In this document: piece after piece, positions 1-7,899 of the stretch
Layout of the letters: each line of letters opens with the position of its first letter
Numbering within the stretch: position 1 is the first letter of the stretch
Source: Globomyces pollinis-pini
Taxonomy: Eukaryota; Chytridiomycota; Chytridiomycetes; Rhizophydiales; Globomycetaceae
Direction of reading: 5' to 3'
NCBI GenBank assembly: GCA_025399215.1
Contig: MU621490.1
Span: 1 to 13,946 of the forward strand
Length of the DNA: 13,946 nt
Notes under the pieces: generated by a model
What the model saw: the letters and a program-made list of their open reading frames with translations, nothing else
The model's database searches: none
What the model was told of the DNA's origin: nothing
Made by a program: the position numbers and the translations under genes

Positions 1-28
1 CGGTAATGGTTTCCAACATTCAATTTTA

Positions 29-585
29 TCAACATGAAAAACGAACAAAATTTTCATCATGTTGATGGACAACAATAATATCAGAAAGTGAATCACAACG
101 AATCATAAAACCTCCACCTTTTGTCAATTTGCAATACGGTTCCTTCACAATTATCACCATTCCAACTTGTAAAACATCTTCAGCTTTGACATCAAGATTC
201 TTGGCGTAATTGTACAAACTGAACATAAAAACAGCTCCAGTTTGGTCCATTACAATGGTGATGACACCAATTGAACGATATGGTTATTCAATGACCTTGA
301 AAATAACTAGTTTACCTTTATGACAAGTTTCAAGTTTCAAATCTTTGAATAACATTGGTTGAAGAGAACGAACGGATTCCTTTGAGCAGTATACATCAAA
401 AACGGTAGACGAATTTAATACAGGGTTTCCATTCATTTTTTGTGCCCTTTGATATGACATTTGATGAAGGTAATGAGTTGATAACCTGGAATATTTTGTG
501 GTGTCATACCTTTTCGTTCTTGAGCTGTGTCGTAGACAATCTTTAGATCATCCAATTGTTTTTTAAGTTCCTCTGTCGTTGTCAT
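29..585 (-). pseudogene. Broken gene resembling the N-terminal region of fungal TPR/SET-domain proteins
   Basis: Read from 585 downwards, the first segment (585-510) codes MTTTEELKKQLDDLK and is followed by a 24-nt intron-like stretch (509-486, GTATGA...CCAG). The next coding segment (485 to about 29) contains HKGKLVIFKVIE, then PYRSIGVITIVMDQTG, LYNYAKN and VIIVKEPYCKLTKGGGF. From general knowledge, the order 'PYR..IVED..G...LYN...G..IVKEPY.K......R.D..SD' is like the N-terminal part of fungal TPR/SET (SMYD-like) proteins; this is recognition by eye. Two breaks are visible. The phase of exon 1 (phase 1) does not match the frame of exon 2, and an in-frame TAA at 286-284 splits KVIE from PYRS. 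The frame ends at TGA (31-29) with no good donor before it, and no TPR or SET part is present, though it could lie beyond the left edge. A real gene with sequence errors remains possible. Confidence 0.35.
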
Positions 586-675
586 CAAAATCTTCAAAAA
601 TAAAAATTCCAGCCAAAGTGTTTGTCAACTGACAAAAAGGGATATTACTTATTCCGGAACAAGAAAAAGGATCTG

Positions 676-700
676 CTATAAATTGCTAGACAATTTATAG
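676..700. repeat. Perfect inverted repeat (10-bp stem, 5-nt loop)
   Basis: CTATAAATTG (676-685) is followed by the loop CTAGA and then by the exact reverse complement CAATTTATAG (691-700). The stem is A+T-rich, and the next outward base pair (g675/a701) does not pair. It lies in non-coding DNA between divergent genes. It could be a cruciform, a protein-binding palindrome or chance in A+T-rich DNA. Confidence 0.7.
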
Positions 701-1036
701 AGCATGAGGATAAGCGTTCTTTTAGATGTTTGAAATTGAAATGTTAACCCTAAATTTATAAGGAAAGATATCAAGGTCCTTGAAATTTTGCTTCTGTTGA
801 ATCTATACGTGATTATATAATTACTTTACATGGTTTTTGAACTAATATATTTAAACTTTAGTTTGCTCTTGGATTCAAAATCAACTTGGTTTATGTAATA
901 ATTAGGCATCTATTGTATGTAGATGATTCCATATCATTTAGGAAAAAGGCAAAGCAATCTTATATTGGGCCTGAACACTATAAAATCTGTTTTTGTTTAA
1001 ATGATTGTATAATACGAAAAATATGAATCTGTTTGA

Positions 1037-1046
1037 TTTTGGCGCG
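1037..1046 (+). promoter_or_regulatory. Candidate E2F-like site before the CHASE gene
   Basis: TTTTGGCGCG stands out in A+T-rich flanks about 42-50 nt before the ATG at 1088 and contains TTTGGCGC, which fits the E2F consensus TTTSGCGC. E2F-type regulators are known from early-diverging fungi, animals and plants. A single match of this length can be chance. Confidence 0.2.
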
Positions 1047-1087
1047 TTAATTTCGTGATTGTATTTTTACCATTTTTAAATTCCGAC

Positions 1088-2393
1088 ATGGCAAGACCTA
1101 CGATTTATAGATTCTTGCTTGGAAATCTATGGCATTTGCTTCTTATCACTCTAGGTATCATATTTGCCGGGATTGAAATCTACATCATCCGTAACTCTGA
1201 AGGTAAATACAAAACAACTTCAACAGTTTTTAAAAATACACTCAACTACTTGTCGAATATACTAACCCATAGTGAATTACGTGAATATCTTGTACAAATC
1301 GATTGCCGAGAATGTATACCATTCCATCAAAACGCAGTTTGATAGTGCCGAGATTTACCAAAAGATGATGTTGAATTATTTCCTCGTTGCTAATGGTGTT
1401 GTTAACCGTCAACTCTTTGCTAATTTTGCTAACTCGGACGTGCTTTGGAAAGTCCCATCAATGTTGGCTGTTCAATACTCGCAAGTAGTAACTGATGCTG
1501 ATCGTGCCACGTTTGAAGCAGCAGCTAGTGCCGAACTTGGCTTTAATTATGAAGTGGGTGGGTTTGGTAGAAGTGTATGGAGATTACCACAAAAAGATGT
1601 GTATGTACCTATTTTGTACAGTGAACCTTACAACACGTCTCGTTCTATTTTTGGCTTGGATATTCTTGCCCAATCCACCACACTCATCAACACCATAAAC
1701 TCTACTGGTGTCCCGCTACTCTCCGATCGTTTGAAACTTGCCCAAACTGGCAATTATGGGAATATCAAGTACTACCCCATGTATCGAACTGACTCTACTT
1801 CACCATTACAATTGGAAGTTACAAATAATCTAATTGGATTTATTGCTGCGTCGTACGATATCCAACGTGCTATCACAGCTAGTCTCAAGTCAATTCCATT
1901 GGACGAAATTGATGTGTTTTACTACAACCACAATAACAAACTGATGGCTATTCATGCAGGAAATCATAACGAAGGTGCATATAACATCACCAAATATGAA
2001 TCGTACTCACCATTGAATATCAGTAAGTAGTGTATACTGATCTCTTTAGCAAACATGTATCCTCTTAGTACAACTTATACACTCCAGAATACACCATCTC
2101 AAGCAGCCTCCATCATTGTCTGTGGTCGACCCGAGTTCCTTGCTCATCATTTAACCTGGGTTCCTTACATTGCCGTCAGTTTAGGATTAGTTGTCTCCAT
2201 GTTGGACACGGGTTACATGTTTTATCGGTTTGTGTTTTATGATCGACATGTTCAGAAACTCATCAAGTTATCTCGAGATCGACCGAGCTTTGTCGATGGA
2301 AGTTTTGTGATTGAGGACTCACAAAAGAGAAAGGCAGGAGATGTCGCTCCTAGAGAAGTGATAAAATCGGTTGCACCAGATACAAAACAATAA
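1088..2393 (+). CDS. Membrane protein with a stand-alone CHASE sensor domain
   Basis: The spliced model has exons 1088-1202, 1273-2022 and 2050-2393 (introns of 70 and 27 nt) and gives 402 residues. A signal-anchor/TM helix lies near residues 14-34 (LWHLLLITLGIIFAGIEIYI). It is followed by a large extracellular domain and a second TM near 323-346 (LTWVPYIAVSLGLVV). The ectodomain carries CHASE hallmarks: DADRATFE (about 113-120), YVPILYSEP (149-157), FGLD (165-168) and a later LIGFIAASYDI. CHASE domains (cyclases/histidine kinases associated sensory extracellular) bind small ligands and normally sit in front of a kinase, cyclase or GGDEF domain. Here only about 56 charged residues follow the second TM, ending at TAA, with no catalytic motif. 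The start at 1088 was preferred over an upstream non-ATG frame. I am fairly sure of the domain and know nothing of ligand or partner. Confidence 0.8.
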
Positions 2394-2431
2394 ACAACTG
2401 GTTTAGACTTTACGATTCGTATTGTGTGGTG

Positions 2432-2437
2432 AATAAA
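2432..2437 (+). terminator. Candidate poly(A) signal of the CHASE gene
   Basis: AATAAA occurs 39 nt after the TAA stop and is followed by an A-rich run. The position suits a eukaryotic polyadenylation signal. Confidence 0.45.
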
Positions 2438-2490
2438 AAAACTATAAAAAGATCATGCATTTATAACCACAATTTGACCACAATGCCTCT

Positions 2491-2577
2491 TTAGGACATC
2501 AAGGTCCTAATATTCACAAAAAAAAACAAGGTCCTAATAATTAAAAGCTGTTACAACCAAAGGATCCTAATATTCAA
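2491..2577. repeat. Short interspersed repeat cluster between convergent 3' ends
   Basis: Three copies of AAGG(T/A)TCCTAATA(TTC) start near 2501, 2528 and 2560. The first is preceded by an inverted TTAGGAC (2491-2497), which pairs with GTCCTAA (2504-2510) as a 7-bp stem with a 6-nt loop. The cluster lies where the CHASE gene (+) and the Mpo1-like gene (-) converge, so it may overlap both 3' UTRs. A related CAAGGTCC occurs near 772. Confidence 0.55.
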
Positions 2578-2640
2578 AACCAGTCACAAACAACTACAAG
2601 ACACTTGCAATGAAAAATAATCTGTTCAAGTAATAGTATA

Positions 2641-3177
2641 TTATTTTGTTTTAGATTGATTATCCATATAAGAAGCATATTTTCTTTCACATAACTCTTG
2701 AAGATGTTTACCATGATCTTTAAACAAACCCATACTAAACAAGGTAAAACAAAAGATGACAAACGGACCCATGATGACAGCTTCAATGGGTCTTTCAAAC
2801 GTTGGAGGTTGTTCACCTTCATTAACACCATGACTGATAATTTGACAACCCCAAGAACCTACAAACAAGATTGAAGCAATCAATAAGATTGGTAAATTGA
2901 AAGTGGAAAATTGATTGGCAGTGTAACAAGAGTATAAAACTATAGGAGCGTATAATGAACCATAAACTTGATGTAAACAGATGTAATAAACAACACAAGA
3001 ACCAGTTAAAATCCAAGAGAAATTTGAATTGTAAACAGGGATGAATGTTAGTAATAATTGAGTTGACCATACTAGAATAGGAAAGAATATCATGTGTATA
3101 ATTTGATTCCATCTGTTTGAATGGTATTCTCCAAACCCTACAAAATGTTGTTCAAACTTTAAAGTCAATCCAAACAT
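2641..3177 (-). CDS. Mpo1/YGL010w-like (DUF962) ER membrane dioxygenase
   Basis: This single uninterrupted frame of 178 residues is close to yeast Mpo1 in length. It starts MFGLTLKFEQHFVGFGEYHS and continues with YHSNRWNQIIHMIFFPILVW, the typical 'YH.N..N..IH' opening of the DUF962/Mpo1 family. Several hydrophobic helices follow. Near the C-terminus is QIISHGVNEGEQPPTFERP, matching the family's 'GH...EG..P' motif; the conserved histidines are thought to bind iron. Yeast Mpo1 performs alpha-oxidation of 2-hydroxy fatty acids in phytosphingosine breakdown at the ER. The same reaction here is inference by family. No intron is visible, unlike its neighbours. Start: first ATG of the frame, with a TATA-like element about 35-40 nt upstream. 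It is convergent with the CHASE gene. Confidence 0.88.
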   Translation of the reverse strand: MFGLTLKFEQHFVGFGEYHSNRWNQIIHMIFFPILVWSTQLLLTFIPVYNSNFSWILTGSCVVYYICLHQVYGSLYAPIVLYSCYTANQFSTFNLPILLIASILFVGSWGCQIISHGVNEGEQPPTFERPIEAVIMGPFVIFCFTLFSMGLFKDHGKHLQELCERKYASYMDNQSKTK

Positions 3178-3212
3178 GAAAACAATTTCAAAGTACGTTG
3201 ATAGTCTTGCGG

Positions 3213-3220
3213 TTTATATA
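3213..3220 (-). promoter_or_regulatory. TATA-like element before the Mpo1-like gene
   Basis: On the minus strand the sequence reads TATATAAA, 36-43 nt before the ATG at 3177. The spacing suits a TATA box of a short-UTR gene, but such words are common in A+T-rich DNA. Confidence 0.35.
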
Positions 3221-3596
3221 CCAATTCGTTATTTTTTTTTTTTTGTATGATGATTAATGCTGTGTCCTTTATTTTTTTTGCAAAGCTTTATGTGGAGACT
3301 GGACCCATTCGCCGCTAGCATGAAAGTTGTGCTGAATACAGATTATGCATGAGCTGTAGAGTAGACCTCCTTGAAGGTTATCATTGAAAAAAACAATTCA
3401 AATGTTCATCCTGAATGATCCAGTTTGACTCATTTTTGAACATGGAGTGGAATAATTACACATCAATTATCATCCAAGTGGAATAATTAATTACACCTCA
3501 ATCAATCATAATATTTTAAAACAAGTAGAGATATACCGAATAGATAAATAATAATTCAAGTATTATAAACATGTACAAGTTCTTAAACACAGTATA
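3221..3596. other. Intergenic region with no gene seen
   Basis: This stretch lies upstream of the Mpo1-like gene and downstream of the YIPF gene, both on the minus strand. It has poly(T) runs (about 3231-3244) and an imperfect direct repeat GTGGAATAATTA at 3447-3458 and 3478-3489, each copy followed by ACA/ACC-TCAAT. I found no coding frame with homology and no tRNA-like fold. Confidence 0.5.
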
Positions 3597-4529
3597 TTAA
3601 GGTGAAGTGATAGTATGAGGGAAGAACTGAAACTTAAAGAGTAATCCTAAGCCAACCTGAGCAATGACTGCAGTAAAGACCAAGAAAGCAACAATTGACT
3701 GATCTGGTACTTCAGCAGTAACTGCTTTTAGATTTTTGACAACAAAGAGGGTAGACACAAGAACGGCAACAATGACAAGGATCCAGCGTAGGATATCGGA
3801 TGGAAGGATACAGACAATCGAAACAGGGATCCATATTGACATACCGTATCCAAACAAGTTGATCATATCTACCAGTCCAATCTATTCGTGGTTAGCCAAC
3901 TATTAAGAATAACAATAAGGGAATAACAATTTCACGAGAACTAGTAAAAGAGAATAACAAAGTGAAGAGAACAGGTGAAAGGTGATGACAAAGTAATGGA
4001 ATTACCTGATTAATTTTATACCACTTTGCTATGGCAAAAAGAATAGCCGGTAAGAGAGTAACGAAAGAGTACACAGTTACGGAAGCAGAGGATAAGAGAG
4101 TGATATCAAAAGTGTATTGAGTTTTAGAGAATTTGTTTGCGATTGATTCCGCAACAGTTGAAGCGGCAAAGAGGACAAAGATTACTGTTGTAGGTATCCA
4201 AAATGGCCCTAATTATGTGAGAGGGGGAGTTCTACCATAAAAATCTGGGTTATTAGCGAGCACTGTATGAAATTGTTTTGTGGGTACGATAGCAGCCAAC
4301 ATTCTATCTGTTACCTTAATAATTAGTGATATTGATATACCATATTAGTATCTATTTGAAAGTAATGAGACCAATAGGATACAGTCCAAAAGGCGACCGT
4401 CGGGGTTTGTTGAGTTACAGGAGCAGGTAGAGTATTTGTAATAATAGTATTATTATTAATAGTATTATTATTAATAGGGTTATTATTAATTTTTCCAGCA
4501 ATTAAATCTTCTTCAGCAGTAGATAACAT
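3597..4529 (-). CDS. YIPF1/YIPF2-like Golgi membrane protein (Yip1 domain)
   Basis: The minus-strand model joins exons 4529-4341, 4314-4236, 4208-4006 and 3881-3597 (introns 26, 27 and 124 nt, phases 0, 1, 0), giving 251 residues. The N-terminus is cytosolic and Asn-rich. FWTVSYWSHYFQIDT is then followed across the first intron by TDRM, and later NNPDFYGPFW spans the second intron. These match the 'FWTFEYYQ.FFDVDT...' and 'NPDLYGPFW' blocks of YIPF1/2. Five hydrophobic helices follow, including INLFGYGMSIWIPVSIVCIL and ILRWILVIVAVLVSTLFVV. The family resides in the Golgi and early secretory pathway and interacts with Rab GTPases; the exact role is uncertain. It shares its 5' region with VPS60. 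Confidence 0.85.
4440..4495 (-). repeat. ATT/AAT-rich low-complexity tract coding Asn runs
   Basis: The minus strand repeats the unit ATTAATAATAAT with ACT or CCT spacers, coding INNNPINNNTINNNT in the N-terminus of the YIPF-like protein. It looks like an expanded trinucleotide-type microsatellite inside the cytosolic tail, where length changes would be tolerated. Confidence 0.7.
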
Positions 4530-4825
4530 AAAGTCTATTATTAGTGATTATTTTGTTACTTTGAAATTCTAATTGAGAAACATCATCTAATTTAAACTTT
4601 GGTTGGCTTATAAATACTTACAGGGTCTTCATCCAGTAATTTATTTTGATCTTCCATTAAACTAGGGTTACTTTTGTTAGTATTAGGGTTACTTGTTACT
4701 TTTATTAGGGTTACTTTACTTGTTAGGGTTACTTTGTAGTAGGGTTACTACTGTTGTTAGGGTTACTTTGTAAGTTGTATTAGGGTTATTAAATACTTAG
4801 GGTTAGGGTTATTTGAGTTACTCTC
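4530..4825. promoter_or_regulatory. Divergent promoter of the YIPF-like and VPS60 genes
   Basis: These 296 nt separate the two start codons (4529 on minus, 4826 on plus). The half nearer VPS60 is packed with telomere-like TAGGGTTA units, annotated separately; the half nearer the YIPF gene is plain A+T-rich DNA. No other gene fits here, so it probably drives both genes. Confidence 0.65.
4662..4811 (+). repeat. Nine telobox-like TAGGGTTA units in a promoter
   Basis: The core TAGGGTTA occurs near 4663, 4684, 4706, 4724, 4740, 4758, 4781, 4798 and 4804, nearly always as TTAGGGTTA, often followed by CTTT or CTA. Start-to-start spacing is mostly 16-23 nt, about two helix turns; only the last two overlap as true TTAGGGTTAGGGTTA. 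The last unit ends 14 nt before the VPS60 ATG. TTAGGG-binding factors (Tbf1/Taz1-like Myb proteins in fungi, telobox proteins in plants) act at promoters as well as telomeres. Such a role here is inference; a decayed interstitial telomere block is the alternative. Confidence 0.75.
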
Positions 4826-5962
4826 ATGAATCGAATCTTTGGAAGCACTAAACCATCTCAACCAAAACCTACCATCTCGGATGCTATATCAAAAGTATAT
4901 TGATTCCCTATCCTAATATCATACTAATTACTACTATTCTATTAATTACTACTAATTATATTATTATGAAATTACTATAAATTACTATAAATTACTAGTT
5001 ACTAATTAAATAGACAGATGAAAGAGCTGATGCTGTACTAGTAAAAGTCAGAAAATTAGACGCTGAATTACTAAGATACAAAGATCAAATGCAAACACTA
5101 AGAGATGGTCCCGCTAAAAATAACATCAAACAAAAAGCTGTTCGTTTATTAAAACAAAAAAAAATGTACGAATCTCAATTAGAACAATTACAACAACAAT
5201 CTTTTAATATGGAACAAGGTATTCTTTCTATTCTACCCAAATAGCTGCAATGACTACTGAAAATCTAAAAAATACAATGATCACTCTAGATGCTATGCAA
5301 TCTGCTAATAAGGAACTCAAAAAACAATACAAACAAATTAATATCGATAAAATTGAGGTAAACAAATCATCATATACTTTATCTATACTTTAATCAATAA
5401 TATCTATAATCCATAAACAATAATCTATACTTGTTCATTCATAAATCAAAACACTAACCTTTAGCAAGTACAAGACGAACTCGAAGATCTGCTAGATGCT
5501 ACCGCTGATATTCAAGAAGCACTTGGAAGGTCTTATGGTGTACCAGATATGGATGAAGATGAACTCGAAGCTGGTATGTTTACTATCATGACCTGTCTCT
5601 CACTAAAACTCTATTGATCTACATCTGACAATCTTTAACTTGTATACATATATCACCAAGGACTTGTGTACACCTATCATTGACAAACACTCACAAGTGT
5701 ATACAGTCACTGTTTATATACCCTATCATAGATGGATCCAACTTGATGAAAACCAAATAACTAACCGTGATAGAACTAGATGCATTAGGTGACGATCTCC
5801 TCTTTGACGAGGTCGAACCAAGTTACCTACCCGAACCTGATTTGGTCGCTCCAACAGTCCCTGCTCAAGAAATGCCTGGTGGCTTCGTTAAACCTGATCG
5901 TATCTTTTTCATATTCTTACTCTTTAGCCGTACCACAATCAAATTTGAATTCCATTTCTTGA
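4826..5962 (+). CDS. VPS60: ESCRT-III protein Vps60/CHMP5
   Basis: Six exons (4826-4894, 5014-5218, 5245-5357, 5465-5573, 5774-5899, 5928-5962) join in frame to 218 residues, the same size as animal CHMP5. The introns are 119, 26, 107, 200 and 28 nt. The protein opens with [10 protein letters not shown], continues with [34 protein letters not shown] and SFNMEQ, and then [20 protein letters not shown] with [20 protein letters not shown] (about residues 153-172). These are the conserved blocks of CHMP5, including the acidic MIM-type region that binds Vta1/LIP5. It has the usual long helical hairpin and coiled coil. The family works late in multivesicular body sorting, stimulating Vps4 through Vta1. 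The short last exon ends [11 protein letters not shown], comparable to the family's PQIP tail. Confidence is very high for identity and high for splice sites. Confidence 0.95.
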
Positions 5963-5987
5963 TCTTTTTTTTTGTTTGTATTTACTG

Positions 5988-5993
5988 AATAAA
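5988..5993 (+). terminator. Candidate poly(A) signal of VPS60
   Basis: AATAAA lies 26 nt after the TGA stop. A reverse copy (TTTATT, 6009-6014) may serve the convergent SH3 gene, whose stop is at 6166. The remaining intergenic DNA up to 6165 is A/T-rich with an A-run near 6120-6131 and no gene. Confidence 0.45.
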
Positions 5994-6165
5994 TTTGATC
6001 CTTGTCAATTTATTTTAAAATTTTCGTTAGATTTGTATTCAAAAGGAATGATTGAAAAGATTAAAATGTATATCAAATCGTCACTTTAACTCATATCATC
6101 ACGAATCCATATAAAACAACAAAAAAAAAACTTTTAAAAGTCAATCAGGTATGATGTTAAAATTA

Positions 6166-7612
6166 TTAAATTGTAGAAATATCCAAATCTTTCCAAAACG
6201 ATCCTCCAAAAGTTTTCAAAAAAGAAACCATATAATCAGTAAATTCCATAGTTCCATTCACCAAACATTGTTCGTTTCCAAGTAAAGTTCCAAAAATAGG
6301 ATACATGTAGTGTTCATTTTCCTTTAATTGATTCAGATTCAATTGATGGATGAATACAATCCCAACTAGCCAATCTCGGATGTTTTGGACCGATTTCGGC
6401 ATGGTACGATTCGTATCTTCACTGAAACATTGTACGAAATGAAGTTGGATGTTGGTAATGGGTGTAAGACAATACACTGGGAATTTGCCTTGTGTCTTTT
6501 GTGTCATGTTTTTACCTATACACCATCCTTCCAGTAAATGTTTATCAACTATTAATGTATCTCCAATATTGATGTTGATCTCAGTGGTACTGTAAGCAAT
6601 ATGTGGAGCACACGCCTAACGGTTATTATAAATAAAACGTTACAATATTGTCAACATTGGCTGGTAAGAAAGTAGTGTAAACATGATTCATAAAAGTATT
6701 GGAATGTCCAATATCACTGAAAAAGAAAATGCGTTCCATAGAACTGTCCACTGAAGGTGTTGATACTACATTGGATAATGTACTACTAAATCCAGCATCC
6801 GTCGTTTCTTTTTTGGATAACGTTGTTGAGTCACCAAATGGACTATCGGAAGCAGTACGCTTTTCTGTGGTGCGAGTGAGTGTTTTGCCATTACTTCCAG
6901 TGCCATTAAACTGACTAACAGTAACTTCATCATTGACACTGGATGAATAGTCATTAGTCAATTGACTTGAATATTTATCTGATTGATCCTCTTTGGCAGG
7001 AATGGAGAATAATCTTATACCTCTGTCTAATTCAGAAGTTTCGGTAGGTAAATATGAAGAAGAATCATATTGATATTTTCTTGATCTTCTTTTAAAGCAC
7101 AATATAATGACAGCAATAAGTAATATGAAAACCATAACGATTCCAACTGCTCCAAATATCAAAGTAGAAGATTGAATTCCATCGAAAAGACTTGAATTGG
7201 AAGTTGGAGTAGAGGTGGGAGTTATTTTAGTAGCTCCAGGATGCGATCCATCAATATTAGTTTTCACAGCAGATACTTTAGCACCGCAAGCATACAATTG
7301 TCTAGCAACATCCGGTAACATGATACGAGGCCTACTATATATACAAACCATCCATTCGGTTTCTTGTAAAAGAATGGACATTGAACAATCATTTCCTTCA
7401 AAAGGGAAATTTGAAGTAGGAGCTCCACCTTGACAATCCAATAATCTTCTTCCTTCATCCCCACAAAAACAATCAACCACTCCATTAATATAAGTGATTG
7501 CTTGAAATGGAAACTTACCAACCGATACCTGTGGACATTGTGGACATACACTCAAACTCTGTGAGTACACTCCCCATAAGGAACATAACGTTAACAAAAT
7601 TCCCTTTTTCAT
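6166..7612 (-). CDS. Secreted/single-pass membrane protein with a cytoplasmic SH3 domain
   Basis: Exons 7612-6644 and 6615-6166 (28-nt intron, phase 0) give 472 residues. The start is the second ATG of the frame because MKKGILLTLCSLWGVYSQS is a good signal peptide; an ATG 87 nt upstream would bury it. The ectodomain (about 20-150) has eight or so cysteines (VCPQCPQ, DCFCGDEG, DCQGG, NDCS, YACG) and a Ser/Thr-Pro stem. One TM (about 151-173, LIFGAVGIVMVFILLIAVI) is followed by the stop-transfer KRRSRK and a Ser/Thr-rich tail. An SH3 domain (about 326-376) follows: APHIAYS, INIGDTLIV, EGWCIGKN, GKFPVY. The usual 'FP..YV' ending is altered to FPVYCL. About 95 unrecognised residues follow it. SH3 domains bind proline-rich partners; single-pass SH3 proteins are familiar from fungi (e.g. 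Sho1-type logic, different topology). It is divergent from the LRR gene, 105 bp away. Confidence 0.8.
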
Positions 7613-7717
7613 TTGAGTTAAAAAATATTCATCAGCCCTCGATTCACAAACATGAACTTGAAACATGTGACAAGATTCAAAAACGCGTTTGATTTTCACA
7701 AAATTGAATTGAATTAG
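7613..7717. promoter_or_regulatory. Short divergent promoter of the SH3 and LRR genes, with an MCB-like palindrome
   Basis: Only 105 bp separate the two start codons. The stretch holds the palindrome AAACGCGTTT (7681-7690), whose core ACGCGT equals the MluI cell-cycle box bound by MBF in yeasts, plus A+T-rich flanks. It lies 27 nt from the LRR start codon. Co-regulation of the two genes is inferred from spacing. Confidence 0.5.
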
Positions 7718-7899
7718 ATGTTGATATCACTATTACAGTTTCTACTATTTCACAGTATTAGTGCAACCGACTGTGACATCTACCACAATGTTTACTTGGC
7801 TGTTACCGGGATTGATGATGAAGGTATCAAATCCACATGTTGTACAATTACCAATCCATATGGAGTTCAATGTAATAACCAAGACCGGATTACAGATAT
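7718..7899 (+). other. LRR gene exon 1: signal peptide and N-terminal Cys cap
   Basis: This 182-nt exon codes the signal peptide and about 45 residues with the pattern DC...YLAVTGI...STCC......GVQC....RITD. It resembles the LRRNT cap of plant LRR proteins, where 'W.GV.C' precedes the first repeat. The same pattern returns in the second half of exons 8, 17 and 41. Confidence 0.75.

Larger units (their letters stand above)
586..1087. other. Non-coding intergenic region upstream of the CHASE gene
   Basis: I see no convincing coding stretch on either strand. It presumably holds the divergent promoters of the broken gene on the left and the CHASE gene on the right. Visible elements are a near-palindrome TTTGTCA-AC-TGACAAA (621-636), a perfect 10-bp hairpin (676-700), a reversed telobox-like TTAACCCTAAA (744-754), an odd-centre palindrome CAAGGTCCTTG (about 772-782) and a GC island TTTTGGCGCG about 45 nt before the CHASE start codon. 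Confidence 0.6.

Noticed and set aside
284..286. TAA reassigned to an amino acid in this organism
   Set aside because: VPS60 ends at TGA and the Mpo1-like, CHASE and LRR genes end at TAA where homology or protein architecture stops. The same gene also has a phase error, so local decay is simpler.
4662..4811. A chromosome end or true telomere
   Set aside because: Genes continue on both sides and the units are spaced, not in perfect tandem.
6699..7692. Plus-strand and other-frame open frames over the SH3 gene
   Set aside because: They are shadows of the minus-strand gene, which has a signal peptide, TM and SH3 domain.
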